NCBI GenBank assembly: GCA_003643935.1
Contig: QMLJ01000006.1
Coordinates: forward strand, 1-12,372
Length of the DNA: 12,372 nt
Reading direction: 5' to 3'
Origin: Deltaproteobacteria bacterium
Lineage (GTDB): Bacteria > Desulfobacterota > Desulfomonilia > UBA1062
Shown: positions 1-6,689 of the stretch, piece after piece
How the letters are laid out: every line of letters starts with the position of its first letter
Position numbering within the stretch: the stretch's first letter is position 1
The notes under the pieces: generated by a model
What the model was told of the DNA's origin: nothing
The model's input: only the letters and a program-made list of their open reading frames with translations
Database searches by the model: none
Made by a program: the position numbers and the translations under genes

Positions 1-2264
1 CTCACGATATATGGAAGGACAAGATAGGGGTCAGGCCCGAGAGGATTGTAAGGCTAGGTGAGAAGGATAACTTCTGGTCAATGGGAGATACAGGCCCGTG
101 CGGTCCTTGTTCCGAGATCATATATGACCAGGGACCTGAAGTGGGCTGCGGCAGGCCAGAGTGTAACATAGAATGCGAGTGTGACAGGTTTCTGGAGATA
201 TGGAACCTTGTATTCATGCAATACAACAGGGATGAAAATGGTGAACTGGCTCCCCTTCCTAAACCGAACATTGATACGGGTATGGGCTTGGAAAGGATAA
301 CCGCGGTTCTTCAGGGGGTGCACAGTAACTATGATACAGACCTTTTTATGCCTATAATTGACTACATATCAAGGATCTCCGGTGTCAGCTACGGGTCAAA
401 CGATGATACGGACATAGCCATGAGGGTTATTGCCGACCATGCAAGGGCAAGTGCATTCTTGGTATCAGATGGGGTATTGCCTTCTAACGAGGGCAGGGGG
501 TACGTGCTTAGGCGTATTATACGACGTGCCTTGAGGCATGGTAAAACTCTGGGTTTAAAGGGTACGTTTCTGAGCAAGGTGGCGGGTGTTGTTGCCGAGG
601 AAATGGGTGATGTTTACACCGAGCTCAAGACCAGGTGGGGATTTGTGGACAAGGTTATCTCCTCAGAGGAAGAGCGTTTTCTCAAGACACTGGACAAGGG
701 CCTGGCCATGCTTGATCAAGTTATATCAACTACAAAGGCCACGGGACAGGCAATGATACCTGGTGAGGATGTATTCAGGCTTTATGATACCTACGGTTTT
801 CCCTGGGATCTTACAGCGGATATAGCAAGGGGTAAAGGCCTGGATATTGACATGGATGGTTTTGAAAGGGAGATGGAGAGACAGCGTGAACAGGCAAGGG
901 CAGCGAGCAGCTTTAGCCAGGTGGCTTCCAATACCAGTGGTACGGCGGGTAACCTTCGTACAGACTTTGTAGGGTACGATAGCCTCAGCCTTAATGCCAG
1001 GGTCACGGGAATCTTTATGCCTCGACCTGGGCAGGAAAATCCGTCATTCCATGAAGGACAAGCCGTTGAGTCTATCTCGGAAGGCATGGAGGCTTTTGTT
1101 ATAACCGATGCAACCCCTTTCTACGGCGAGTCAGGTGGCCAGGTCGGAGACACGGGTATCATGAGAGCCTCGGGTCTTGATGCCGTGGTTGTAGATACCC
1201 TGAAGCCTGCCCAGGATCTTATAGTGCATAGGGTCAAGGTGGAAAAGGGTGTTCTGAGAAAGGGCCAGGACCTTTTACTGGAGGTGGATGTCGAGAGGAG
1301 AAATGCCATAATGAGGCATCACAGTGCCACTCACCTTTTGCAAAGTGCATTGAGACAGGTACTCGGCGACCACGTGCACCAGTCGGGCTCCCTTGTCAAT
1401 GAGACCAGGTTAAGGTTTGACTTCACACACTTTGCCCCCCTGAGCCATGAAGAAATCGATAAGATAGAAGATTTGATAAATACGCATGTCCTCAATGATC
1501 TGCCCATAAAGGTGGATATACTCCCAAGGGAGCAGGCCATCCAGAGGGGAGCAATGGCCCTGTTCAGCGAGAAGTATGGGGATGAGGTAAGGGTTGTAAC
1601 CATGGGAGACGTATCGGTTGAGCTTTGCGGGGGTACGCACTGCACTAGGACTGGTCAGATTGGACTTGTGAAGATAATATCAGAATCGGGAGTTGCCTCG
1701 GGTATCAGGCGGATAGAGGCGATTGCCGGCATGGAGTCTCTTAAGCGCTTTAGGGAGTTTTCAGTTGCCATTGATAGTCTTTCCGATTCCCTCAAGTGCA
1801 CGAGAAACGAGATACTGGACAGGGTCGAGGCCTTGAGGGAACATGTAAAGGAACAGGAACGCAGGATAAAGGACCTCAAGCTGAGCCTAATGGCCGGCTC
1901 TGGGCCTGGTGATGGGGACGAAGACATAATTGAATCGAACGGGGTGAGGCTTTTAATCAAGAATATTAATGCAGACAATCCTTCGCAGATGAGAGAGGCT
2001 GGGGATCGACTCAAGCAGAGGATTAAGTCAGGAATAGTCTTTGTGGCATCTCCAATGAAAAACAAGCTCACTTTTATTATTATGCTCACCGATGACATGG
2101 TTCAAAGGTTCGATGCAGGTATGCTCATGAAGAGGATATGCAGCAAGGTGAAAGGCCGTGGAGGTGGCAAGAAATTGTTTGCGCAGGGTGGGGCTGATGA
2201 TCCTTCCATCATGGGCAAGGTTGTTGAGATACTTAAGCAGGAGGTTTTTGGAGGCACAATATGA
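1..2264 (+). CDS. alaS: Alanine--tRNA ligase, 5'-truncated by window edge
   Basis: Class II aminoacyl-tRNA synthetase that charges tRNA-Ala and clears mischarged Ser/Gly-tRNA-Ala. The frame is open from base 3, so the gene begins outside the window; by comparison with the usual length of about 875 residues, roughly 130 N-terminal residues are missing. Visible in order: the GDTGPCGPCSEI motif (from base 84), a Cys-rich insertion beginning GCGRPEC, EIWNLVFMQYN, and GMGLERI of class II motif 3. The editing domain shows GESGGQVGDTG, HHSATHLL (bases 1317-1340) and the ELCGGTH zinc/editing motif (1620-1640). A coiled stretch follows, then the C-Ala tail with a GRGGGKK glycine patch. All four editing metal ligands (HxxxH, C and H) are present, so proofreading should be active. 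The Cys-rich insertion is, from memory, common in deltaproteobacterial AlaS. The stop overlaps the hisB start by 4 bases. Confidence 0.98.
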   Translation, partial: HDIWKDKIGVRPERIVRLGEKDNFWSMGDTGPCGPCSEIIYDQGPEVGCGRPECNIECECDRFLEIWNLVFMQYNRDENGELAPLPKPNIDTGMGLERITAVLQGVHSNYDTDLFMPIIDYISRISGVSYGSNDDTDIAMRVIADHARASAFLVSDGVLPSNEGRGYVLRRIIRRALRHGKTLGLKGTFLSKVAGVVAEEMGDVYTELKTRWGFVDKVISSEEERFLKTLDKGLAMLDQVISTTKATGQAMIPGEDVFRLYDTYGFPWDLTADIARGKGLDIDMDGFEREMERQREQARAASSFSQVASNTSGTAGNLRTDFVGYDSLSLNARVTGIFMPRPGQENPSFHEGQAVESISEGMEAFVITDATPFYGESGGQVGDTGIMRASGLDAVVVDTLKPAQDLIVHRVKVEKGVLRKGQDLLLEVDVERRNAIMRHHSATHLLQSALRQVLGDHVHQSGSLVNETRLRFDFTHFAPLSHEEIDKIEDLINTHVLNDLPIKVDILPREQAIQRGAMALFSEKYGDEVRVVTMGDVSVELCGGTHCTRTGQIGLVKIISESGVASGIRRIEAIAGMESLKRFREFSVAIDSLSDSLKCTRNEILDRVEALREHVKEQERRIKDLKLSLMAGSGPGDGDEDIIESNGVRLLIKNINADNPSQMREAGDRLKQRIKSGIVFVASPMKNKLTFIIMLTDDMVQRFDAGMLMKRICSKVKGRGGGKKLFAQGGADDPSIMGKVVEILKQEVFGGTI

Positions 2265-2839
2265 GAAGATCGTCTGTAAAGAGGAAGACCAAGGAGACAG
2301 ATGTCGAGGTTGAGGTGAACCTTGACGGTGGAGATGTTAACATAGACGTGCCGTCAGGATTTTTCGCCCACATGTTGGACAGTCTCAGCCGGCATTCCGG
2401 GATAGGACTTAAGGTGGTGGCCAGGGGAGATACTGATGTAGACCTGCACCACACAGTGGAAGATATCGGGATTGTCATGGGCCTTGCTATTAAAGAGGCA
2501 CTTGGGGACAAGGCAGGTATAAACAGGTTTGGCCTTGCCAAGATACCCATGGATGAATCCCTTGTAGAGGCGTGCATGGATATATCGGACAGGGCCTATT
2601 TCACTATACATGGTGAGGATCCATTCCACAACCAGGCGGGAAACTTTCCCCTTGAGCTGGTTCCTGAATTCTTCAGGGCACTGGCATTCAACGCAGGTAT
2701 AACCCTGCACGTGACCGTTTATGCTGCCAGGAATACTCACCACGCGGCAGAGGCATGTTTCAAGGCCCTTGCAAGGGCCTTGGCTCAAGCTGTTGCGATA
2801 TCTGGCAAGGACATACCATCTACCAAGGGTGTGCTGTGA
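2261..2839 (+). CDS. hisB: Imidazoleglycerol-phosphate dehydratase (HisB)
   Basis: Catalyses the dehydration of imidazole-glycerol phosphate to imidazole-acetol phosphate in cytoplasmic histidine synthesis. The 192-residue length fits the monofunctional enzyme with no fused phosphatase. The two manganese-binding repeats are clear: DLHHTVEDIG at residues 61-70 (His63, His64, Glu67) and THHAAEAC at 159-166 (His160, His161, Glu164), with an additional His37 in FFAHMLD and the C-terminal STKGVL signature. One oddity is Ala36 in FFAHML, where the family usually has Asp (F-x-DHML). The start ATG overlaps the alaS stop as ATGA, and a GGAGG at 2250-2254 sits 6 bases upstream, so the start is well supported. 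Translational coupling to alaS is likely. The next gene starts inside its stop codon. Confidence 0.97.
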   Translation: MRRSSVKRKTKETDVEVEVNLDGGDVNIDVPSGFFAHMLDSLSRHSGIGLKVVARGDTDVDLHHTVEDIGIVMGLAIKEALGDKAGINRFGLAKIPMDESLVEACMDISDRAYFTIHGEDPFHNQAGNFPLELVPEFFRALAFNAGITLHVTVYAARNTHHAAEACFKALARALAQAVAISGKDIPSTKGVL

Positions 2840-3105
2840 CGTTTACCTTTACAAAGGTTAGGACAAGGGACGATTGCCGGGTGCCTGGAGTACCGAGGTC
2901 CGTGGAAGTTGATGGCAAGCTGGTTAAGGTTGTTGAAATAGAAAAGAGGTGGCACGAGGCATACCTGGATTCCAGTTGGTATCCCATGGAATACTTTCGT
3001 ATAAGGACCGAGGACAACAGGCGTTTTATACTGAGATATTCTACGCTCTTCAAGAGCTGGGGCATAAAACCCGAGCATGGGGAAATATACGCCAAAGGTG
3101 TGTAG
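2836..3105 (+). CDS. Small uncharacterised protein in the his operon
   Basis: I do not recognise this gene with certainty. A GTG start at 2836 overlaps the hisB stop (GTGA), with AAGGG at 2825-2829 six bases upstream; this gives 89 residues ending 3 bases before hisA. A longer reading from 2755 would lie almost wholly inside hisB and is unlikely. The product is soluble, with no signal peptide or membrane segment, and rich in charged and aromatic residues. A central segment pattern, VEVDGK-VKVVEIEKRW, then EYFRIRTEDNRRFILRY and FKSWGI, looks like a small beta-barrel of the kind annotated as 'cytoplasmic protein' or DUF6504-like (a W-rich fold where a charged ligand or partner is unknown). That family link is from memory and weak. 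Its position, overlapping hisB and abutting hisA, shows it is translated with them; whether it serves histidine synthesis is unknown. Confidence 0.8.
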   Translation: MTFTFTKVRTRDDCRVPGVPRSVEVDGKLVKVVEIEKRWHEAYLDSSWYPMEYFRIRTEDNRRFILRYSTLFKSWGIKPEHGEIYAKGV

Positions 3106-3108
3106 TGC

Positions 3109-3831
3109 ATGATTGTCATCCCGGCCATAGATCTACATGACGGCAAGGTGGTAAGACTGAAGCAGGGCCGGTTTGATATGGTCAAGGAATACAGCAATGA
3201 CCCTGTGTCCGTGGCGATGGAATTCAACGAGGCAGGTGCAATGAGGATTCACATCGTTGACCTGGATGCGTCGCTTAAGGGAAGGTCAGTCAACACAGCC
3301 GTGATAGAGAGTATATGCAGGTCTGTAAGTTCTGAGATAGAAGTGGGTGGCGGTGTGCGTGGCAAGGACGATGCAGCAAGGCTACTGGACATGGGCGTTG
3401 ATTTCATCATACTGGGCACAGTTATCGTGAAAGACCCGGATTTGGCTGCAGAGATAATAAGTGCCTATCCCTCCAGGATAGGTCTTGGTATAGATGCGAA
3501 AGACGGTAAGGTAGCAGTATCAGGCTGGACAGAGGAGACGACATACGGTGTAAAGGATGTGCTGAAGATGTACGAGGGACTTTCCCCTGCATTCGTGGTT
3601 TACACGGATATAAAGAGAGACGGCATGCTCACCGGTCCCAACATTGAGGCCACTTCATCCCTTGTATCGTACACTGATCTTCCCGTTGTGGCCTCGGGTG
3701 GCATCTCTACCATGCAGGATCTTAAATTACTCTCCGAGATAGATGGCCTGATGGGGGCCATCACAGGAAAGGCCATATACGAGGGTCTGCTTGATATAAG
3801 GGAGGCCATTTCCAGGTTCAGCAATAATTAA
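3109..3831 (+). CDS. hisA: ProFAR isomerase (HisA)
   Basis: 1-(5-phosphoribosyl)-5-[(5-phosphoribosylamino)methylideneamino]imidazole-4-carboxamide isomerase, the Amadori rearrangement step of histidine synthesis. The 240-residue length is typical of this (beta/alpha)8 barrel. The catalytic pair is present: Asp8 in MIVIPAIDL and Asp129 in GLGIDAKDGK; Thr166 in YTDIKRDG matches the conserved active-site Thr. Phosphate-binding glycines are seen in EVGGGVR (residues 78-84) and VVASGGIS (193-200), the two half-barrel phosphate grips. The SGW after strand 5 and the TDIKRDG motif favour HisA over its paralogue HisF. The start ATG lies 3 bases after the upstream stop, with AAAGG at 3094-3098 ten bases before it. 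A possible dual HisA/PriA (TrpF) role cannot be judged here. Confidence 0.97.
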   Translation: MIVIPAIDLHDGKVVRLKQGRFDMVKEYSNDPVSVAMEFNEAGAMRIHIVDLDASLKGRSVNTAVIESICRSVSSEIEVGGGVRGKDDAARLLDMGVDFIILGTVIVKDPDLAAEIISAYPSRIGLGIDAKDGKVAVSGWTEETTYGVKDVLKMYEGLSPAFVVYTDIKRDGMLTGPNIEATSSLVSYTDLPVVASGGISTMQDLKLLSEIDGLMGAITGKAIYEGLLDIREAISRFSNN

Positions 3832-3840
3832 AGATACCAT

Positions 3841-3845
3841 GGAGG
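3841..3845 (+). promoter_or_regulatory. Ribosome binding site that fixes the HIT-gene start
   Basis: GGAGG lies 5 bases before the ATG at 3851. It overlaps the in-frame ATG at 3839, which has no comparable site upstream, so 3851 is the preferred start. Confidence 0.7.
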
Positions 3846-3850
3846 CTGTG

Positions 3851-4189
3851 ATGGAAGACTGTATTTTCTGCAAGATTATAGCTGGAGACATACCTTCGAA
3901 CAAGGTCTACGAGGACGATGACGTGTATGCATTTGATGACATAGAGCCCCAGGCACCCGTGCATTCGCTCGTGGTACCAAAGAGACATGTTGAAACACTG
4001 AACGATCTCGATGATGTCTCCCTCTGGAATGCCCTGCTCAGGGGCATCAAGGAAGTGGCAAGGTTAAAGGGTATGGTGGATAGTGGTTACAGGGTAGCCA
4101 TAAACTGCGGCGAACATGGTGGACAGGTGGTGAAACACCTCCACGTACACGTGCTAGGTGGTAAGCGCCTTGATGACAAGATGGGATAA
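3851..4189 (+). CDS. HIT-family protein, HinT-like purine nucleoside phosphoramidase
   Basis: Histidine-triad hydrolase. HinT-type members cleave phosphoramidate bonds of AMP/GMP conjugates, including aminoacyl-adenylates, through a covalent nucleotidyl-His intermediate. With the start at 3851 the protein has 112 residues, the usual HinT size. The N-terminus reads MEDCIFCKIIAGDIPS, with the CxxC pair typical of the family; the body has VYAFDDIEPQAPVHSLVVPK and H46. The triad is HLHVHVLGG at residues 96-104, with His98 the expected nucleophile. Unusually, the C-terminal tail reads GGKRLDDKMG; HinT proteins normally end near GGRxxxWPPG, so the substrate-shaping tail differs. It ends the alaS-hisB-hisA operon, 19 bases after hisA. 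A link between a HinT enzyme and aminoacyl-adenylates from AlaS is attractive but is inference. Confidence 0.9.
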   Translation: MEDCIFCKIIAGDIPSNKVYEDDDVYAFDDIEPQAPVHSLVVPKRHVETLNDLDDVSLWNALLRGIKEVARLKGMVDSGYRVAINCGEHGGQVVKHLHVHVLGGKRLDDKMG

Positions 4190-4192
4190 GTT

Positions 4193-4271
4193 TAGGCGTC
4201 AGGCACACCAGGTAAAAAATCAGGCGTGAGGCACTGGGCGCCTAGTTCTGATGCCCGGAGCCTGGCGCCCA
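4193..4271. repeat. Composite palindromic repeat between convergent genes
   Basis: GC-rich, hairpin-forming block just past the HIT gene. Its left part, beginning AGGCGTCAGGCAC at 4194 and containing an A6 run at 4214-4219, matches the reverse complement of the repeat at 5600-5650 with a 2-base insertion, a 1-base gap and few mismatches. Its right part (CTGATGCCCGG at 4248-4258, GCCTGGCGCC at 4260-4269) matches the forward strand of that same repeat with about 14 internal bases missing. So the block looks like two opposed copies, one degenerate. Possible stems are TAGGCGTC at 4193-4200 with GGCGCCTA at 4237-4244, and TGGGCGCC at 4235-4242 with GGCGCCCA at 4264-4271. It may end transcription from both convergent operons, but no clear U-tract follows either stem. 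Confidence 0.7.
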
Positions 4272-4316
4272 CATATTGTGCATACCCCTTGCTTCCTCCC
4301 TTATGGTTCTACCCAT
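4242..4316 (-). CDS. Possible 24-codon peptide, or remnant of a truncated gene
   Basis: ATG at 4316-4314 on the - strand, preceded by AAGGAGG (4330-4324) at a 7-base spacing, the strongest Shine-Dalgarno in this block. The frame starts MGRTIREEARGMHNMW and ends at TAG 4244-4242, 24 residues. It begins 23 bases after the methyltransferase stop and reads in the same direction. The first 15 codons are outside the repeat; the last 9 (WAPGSGHQN) are repeat-derived and resemble the low-complexity peptides such GC-rich repeats encode. Either it is a translated micropeptide, or the repeat cut off the start of a former downstream gene. No homology is recognised. Confidence 0.35.
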   Translation of the reverse strand: MGRTIREEARGMHNMWAPGSGHQN

Positions 4317-4323
4317 GATATGA

Positions 4324-4330
4324 CCTCCTT
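4324..4330 (-). promoter_or_regulatory. Strong Shine-Dalgarno ahead of the 24-codon frame
   Basis: AAGGAGG on the - strand, 7 bases from the ATG at 4316. It is a near-perfect anti-16S match located 9 bases after the methyltransferase stop, where no long gene follows. That is why the short frame downstream is worth listing. Confidence 0.5.
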
Positions 4331-4339
4331 TCTGACTCA

Positions 4340-5494
4340 TCATTCCACGTGTAAAAGGTAACCAATTAGGTGCATGCCCTGGGGATGGTTTGGAAGATAG
4401 GGAAAATCATGTGATTGAGAGAGTCTGGCAATTACCTTTGCACGTCTTCCAGTACTCCGTGCCGCCCTGCCCACATTTTTTATCATGTCATCCGGGGGTA
4501 GTGTGTACGGGAAAGAAGTGGTGATGGACATAATTCCACCGGGCCTGAGTCTCTTCATGGAGAGTCTGATTACTTTTTCAAGTATTTCCTGTTCCTTGGG
4601 AAATGGAGGGGGGTCGCATATAATAAGATCATAGGTCTCCTTCTCCTGTGAGAGAAAACCCATCACGTCTGCCCTGACTGACCTCCAGGAAAATGCAGGT
4701 ATGCGGTTTAAGTCCATGTTCCTTTTAAGGATGTCAAGTGCAGGTGGAGATGAATCTACTGCTACCACGGATTTTGCCCCTCCTGTAAGTGCTGCAAGCG
4801 TAAACCCGCCGGTGTAAGAGAACAGGTCTAGCACATCCCTGTCCCTGGCAATGGATTTTATGACCTGTCGGTTTCCCCTGTGGTCCAGGTAGAAACCGGT
4901 TCTTTCACCCCTTTTCACGTCCACCAGGTAATGGATGTCAGATTCAAGTATCTCTATTTCTCCCTCGGATAAGCTTCCGTAAAGTGGCATGCTCATAGGC
5001 TTAAGGCCCTCAGCGTGTCTTGACCTGTCGTCAGAGCGCTCGTGTATGACGTGATCGGGATATGTCTCGTGGAGTATATCTATTATTGTATCCCTGTATC
5101 TTTCTATGCCTGGGCATAGAAACTGGACAACCACAACGTCAGAATATATATCCGCGAAGAGCCCCGGGATACCGTCTCCCTCGGCATTGACTATCCTGAA
5201 ACTGTTCGTGTTTCCATGTATAATGGATGCCCTCATGCCGATGGCAGCCTTTATCCTCTGCATGAAGAAACCCCGGTCTATTTTCTCCTTTCCAAGGCTT
5301 AGGACGCGGACCGAGATCTGGGAGTATGGATTGAAGAATCCTTGGCATACAAACCTTCCCCTCGAATCAAGCACCCTGCAGATATTACCCACCTCGGAAT
5401 CTCCCTTGATATCTTCAATGGCACCTGAGTATATCCAGGGATGGCCTCCCAGTATAGGGACCTCTTTCCTTTCCTTTAAACGAACTATAAGCAT
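4340..5494 (-). CDS. RlmI-like class I SAM-dependent rRNA methyltransferase, divergent
   Basis: Resembles the RlmI/RlmO family, which makes 5-methylcytosine in 23S rRNA. The 384 residues carry an N-terminal PUA-type RNA-binding domain (about 1-75, with GGHPWIYSGAIE at 16-27), a linker domain, then a Rossmann methyltransferase. Family marks are ERTGFYLDHRGNR (197-209), SAM motif I VLDLFSYTGGF (221-231), acidic Asp247 in VAVDSS and motif IV DPPPF (294-298). In E. coli RlmI, as I recall it, motif VI reads TFSCSG; the aligned segment here is ITTSFPY (324-330), with no cysteine. The span from DPP to the PGG of motif VI is about 7 residues shorter, dropping the usual GYKxIN helix. The target base or chemistry may therefore differ. 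No good ribosome binding site precedes the ATG. It lies 166 bases after holA, between two related repeats. Confidence 0.88.
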   Translation of the reverse strand: MLIVRLKERKEVPILGGHPWIYSGAIEDIKGDSEVGNICRVLDSRGRFVCQGFFNPYSQISVRVLSLGKEKIDRGFFMQRIKAAIGMRASIIHGNTNSFRIVNAEGDGIPGLFADIYSDVVVVQFLCPGIERYRDTIIDILHETYPDHVIHERSDDRSRHAEGLKPMSMPLYGSLSEGEIEILESDIHYLVDVKRGERTGFYLDHRGNRQVIKSIARDRDVLDLFSYTGGFTLAALTGGAKSVVAVDSSPPALDILKRNMDLNRIPAFSWRSVRADVMGFLSQEKETYDLIICDPPPFPKEQEILEKVIRLSMKRLRPGGIMSITTSFPYTLPPDDMIKNVGRAARSTGRRAKVIARLSQSHDFPYLPNHPQGMHLIGYLLHVE

Positions 5495-5501
5495 AGGTTA
5501 A

Positions 5502-5511
5502 GGTAATTACC
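5502..5511. promoter_or_regulatory. Perfect 10-bp palindrome before the methyltransferase start
   Basis: GGTAATTACC occupies the place where a ribosome binding site would be expected, 7 bases upstream of the ATG at 5494 (- strand). No AGGAGG-like sequence is seen there. It could be an operator or a chance palindrome; it has only one copy here. Confidence 0.25.
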
Positions 5512-5599
5512 ATATAGCCCCCCTACTGCCAAGCTAGAATCAGATGGGATGACCTTTTAGATGCAGAAATGAGGCGACAAGGCTTTAGGCAAGAGAAGC

Positions 5600-5650
5600 T
5601 AGGAGTCAGGCACCTGATGCCTGGTTTTTTTACCTGGTGCCTGGCGCCTG
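5600..5650. repeat. Palindromic REP/MITE-like repeat downstream of holA
   Basis: The 51-base element can fold into a 15-pair stem: the left arm at 5600-5614 (TAGGAGTCAGGCACC) pairs with the right arm at 5636-5650 (GGTGCCTGGCGCCTG), with one A/G mismatch and two G-T wobbles. The 21-base loop holds a T7 run at 5625-5631. It starts 10 bases after the holA stop on the transcribed strand and is related to the block at 4193-4271. A stem this long would stabilise or end the leuS-lptE-holA mRNA, but on that strand no U-tract follows it. No transposase or target-site duplication is seen, so 'REP/MITE-like' is a description of form only. Confidence 0.75.
5607..5631 (+). terminator. Terminator-like hairpin plus T7 on the + strand
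   Basis: Inside the repeat, CAGGCA (5607-5612) pairs with TGCCTG (5618-5623) around a 5-base loop, followed by G and seven Ts. This has the form of a factor-independent terminator for + strand transcription. Both flanking genes are on the - strand, so it could stop only antisense transcription; the T-run may just be part of the repeat. Confidence 0.3.
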
Positions 5651-5660
5651 GGCCTTTCTT

Positions 5661-6689
5661 TTACACCCTATACCCCCTACCTTTACTAACCGCATACCTT
5701 GCACTTATTTCAGCCAGGTTGGCGTAGGGATGCATGGATTTACCTGTCTTGATCTTTACTTCAAGATCTCTTATGTCTCCTAGGAGTCTAAGGAGCTGGC
5801 CTGATGACCAGAGGTTTTTCCTCGGCTTAATCTTCCACTCGCCCTTTATTTTTGGGTGGCCACCCTTTGGAATAGGATTCAAGTCCTTGAAGACCTGATA
5901 GTGGGAAATGGTTGCCCTTTCCAGCATGTTCACTATTATCATGGGCTCAATACCCTGACGCTCCAGGTCGAAGAGTCGGTGGAGTGCATCTTTTTTCCTG
6001 TCAAAGAGATCATCCAGGTACTTGAATATAGATGCCTCTTTTGCATACATGACGGTTTCTTCCACATCCTTTATGCCTATGGCCTTGTCGTCTGGCGTGT
6101 ACATGCACAGTTTCTCTATCTCGGTTGCCATTAACCATGTGTTGGAGTCAGTAATCTCCTTTAGCAGGTAGGCGGCATCTCTATCTATCTTCTTCCCATG
6201 GGATTGTACTCTGTCCATTATCCATCTTACCGTGTCACTGTCTCTGGGCTTGTCAAAGCTTATTTTCTTAAGAGATGGTATTAGCCTTTCTAATGTTCTG
6301 GCTCTCTGGTTTTCCAACTTTTCTGCCGACTTGCTTGGCTTGGTAGAATACTCAATAGTAAATACCAGCGTAGTTGTTAATGGTACTCTACTAAGATGTT
6401 CTGATATCTTGTCCATTATAGAACCAGGTATCTTGTGCACGTTATGCAGTACAACAATTCTTCTGTTTGATATGAATGGAAGCGTCATACACAAGGATAT
6501 GAAGTCATCGCCTTGCTGAAGATCCCTCATTTCTTCACCGTTGAAGCTTGCATAGTTTATAAGCGACGGGTCGTTGAGGGAATCCCTCATGAGATCTATA
6601 ATCTCTTTCATAAGGAATGTCTCGCTGCCTATAAACAGGTATGCCTGTTCCAGCTTACCCTTGGTTATGTCCTTTCTCAGCTGTTTCAT
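5661..6689 (-). CDS. holA: DNA polymerase III, delta subunit (HolA)
   Basis: Clamp-loader subunit that opens the beta sliding clamp at primer termini. The 342-residue length is nearly the E. coli length. N-terminal AYLFIGSETFLMKEII (about 16-31) matches the delta entry motif ('LYGxExFL'), followed by a RecQ/AAA+-like domain with RRIVVLHNVHKI near residue 76 and TTTLVFTIEY near 105. The helical second and third domains contain DRDAAYLLKEITDSNTWLMATEIEKL and end with DLEVKIKTGKSMHPYANLAEISARY, typical of HolA. No intact Walker A is present, as expected for delta, which does not bind ATP. Its start overlaps the lptE stop by 4 bases (ATGA) without a clear Shine-Dalgarno, so translational coupling is likely. 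The leuS-lptE-holA order is a conserved cluster and strengthens the call. Confidence 0.93.
   Translation of the reverse strand: MKQLRKDITKGKLEQAYLFIGSETFLMKEIIDLMRDSLNDPSLINYASFNGEEMRDLQQGDDFISLCMTLPFISNRRIVVLHNVHKIPGSIMDKISEHLSRVPLTTTLVFTIEYSTKPSKSAEKLENQRARTLERLIPSLKKISFDKPRDSDTVRWIMDRVQSHGKKIDRDAAYLLKEITDSNTWLMATEIEKLCMYTPDDKAIGIKDVEETVMYAKEASIFKYLDDLFDRKKDALHRLFDLERQGIEPMIIVNMLERATISHYQVFKDLNPIPKGGHPKIKGEWKIKPRKNLWSSGQLLRLLGDIRDLEVKIKTGKSMHPYANLAEISARYAVSKGRGYRV

Noticed and set aside
1655..2098. 147-codon antisense frame in alaS
   Set aside because: Shadow frame of a conserved gene; the low-complexity Ser/Leu/Ile content reflects antisense codon use.
2755..2835. A longer N-terminus for the small gene before hisA
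   Set aside because: It would lie almost wholly within hisB, begins with a Cys-rich unlikely sequence, and has no better ribosome binding site; the GTG at 2836 has good SD spacing.
5106..5501. 131-codon open frame on the + strand opposite the methyltransferase
   Set aside because: Antisense shadow of a gene with clear family motifs; no recognisable protein character.
5495..5600. Small gene or RNA upstream of the methyltransferase (such as rpsT, which often follows holA)
   Set aside because: No frame with a start and Shine-Dalgarno, and no tRNA-like fold, was found in this stretch.
5600..5650. Insertion sequence or CRISPR repeat
   Set aside because: No transposase and no regularly spaced array; only two related palindromic loci are present.
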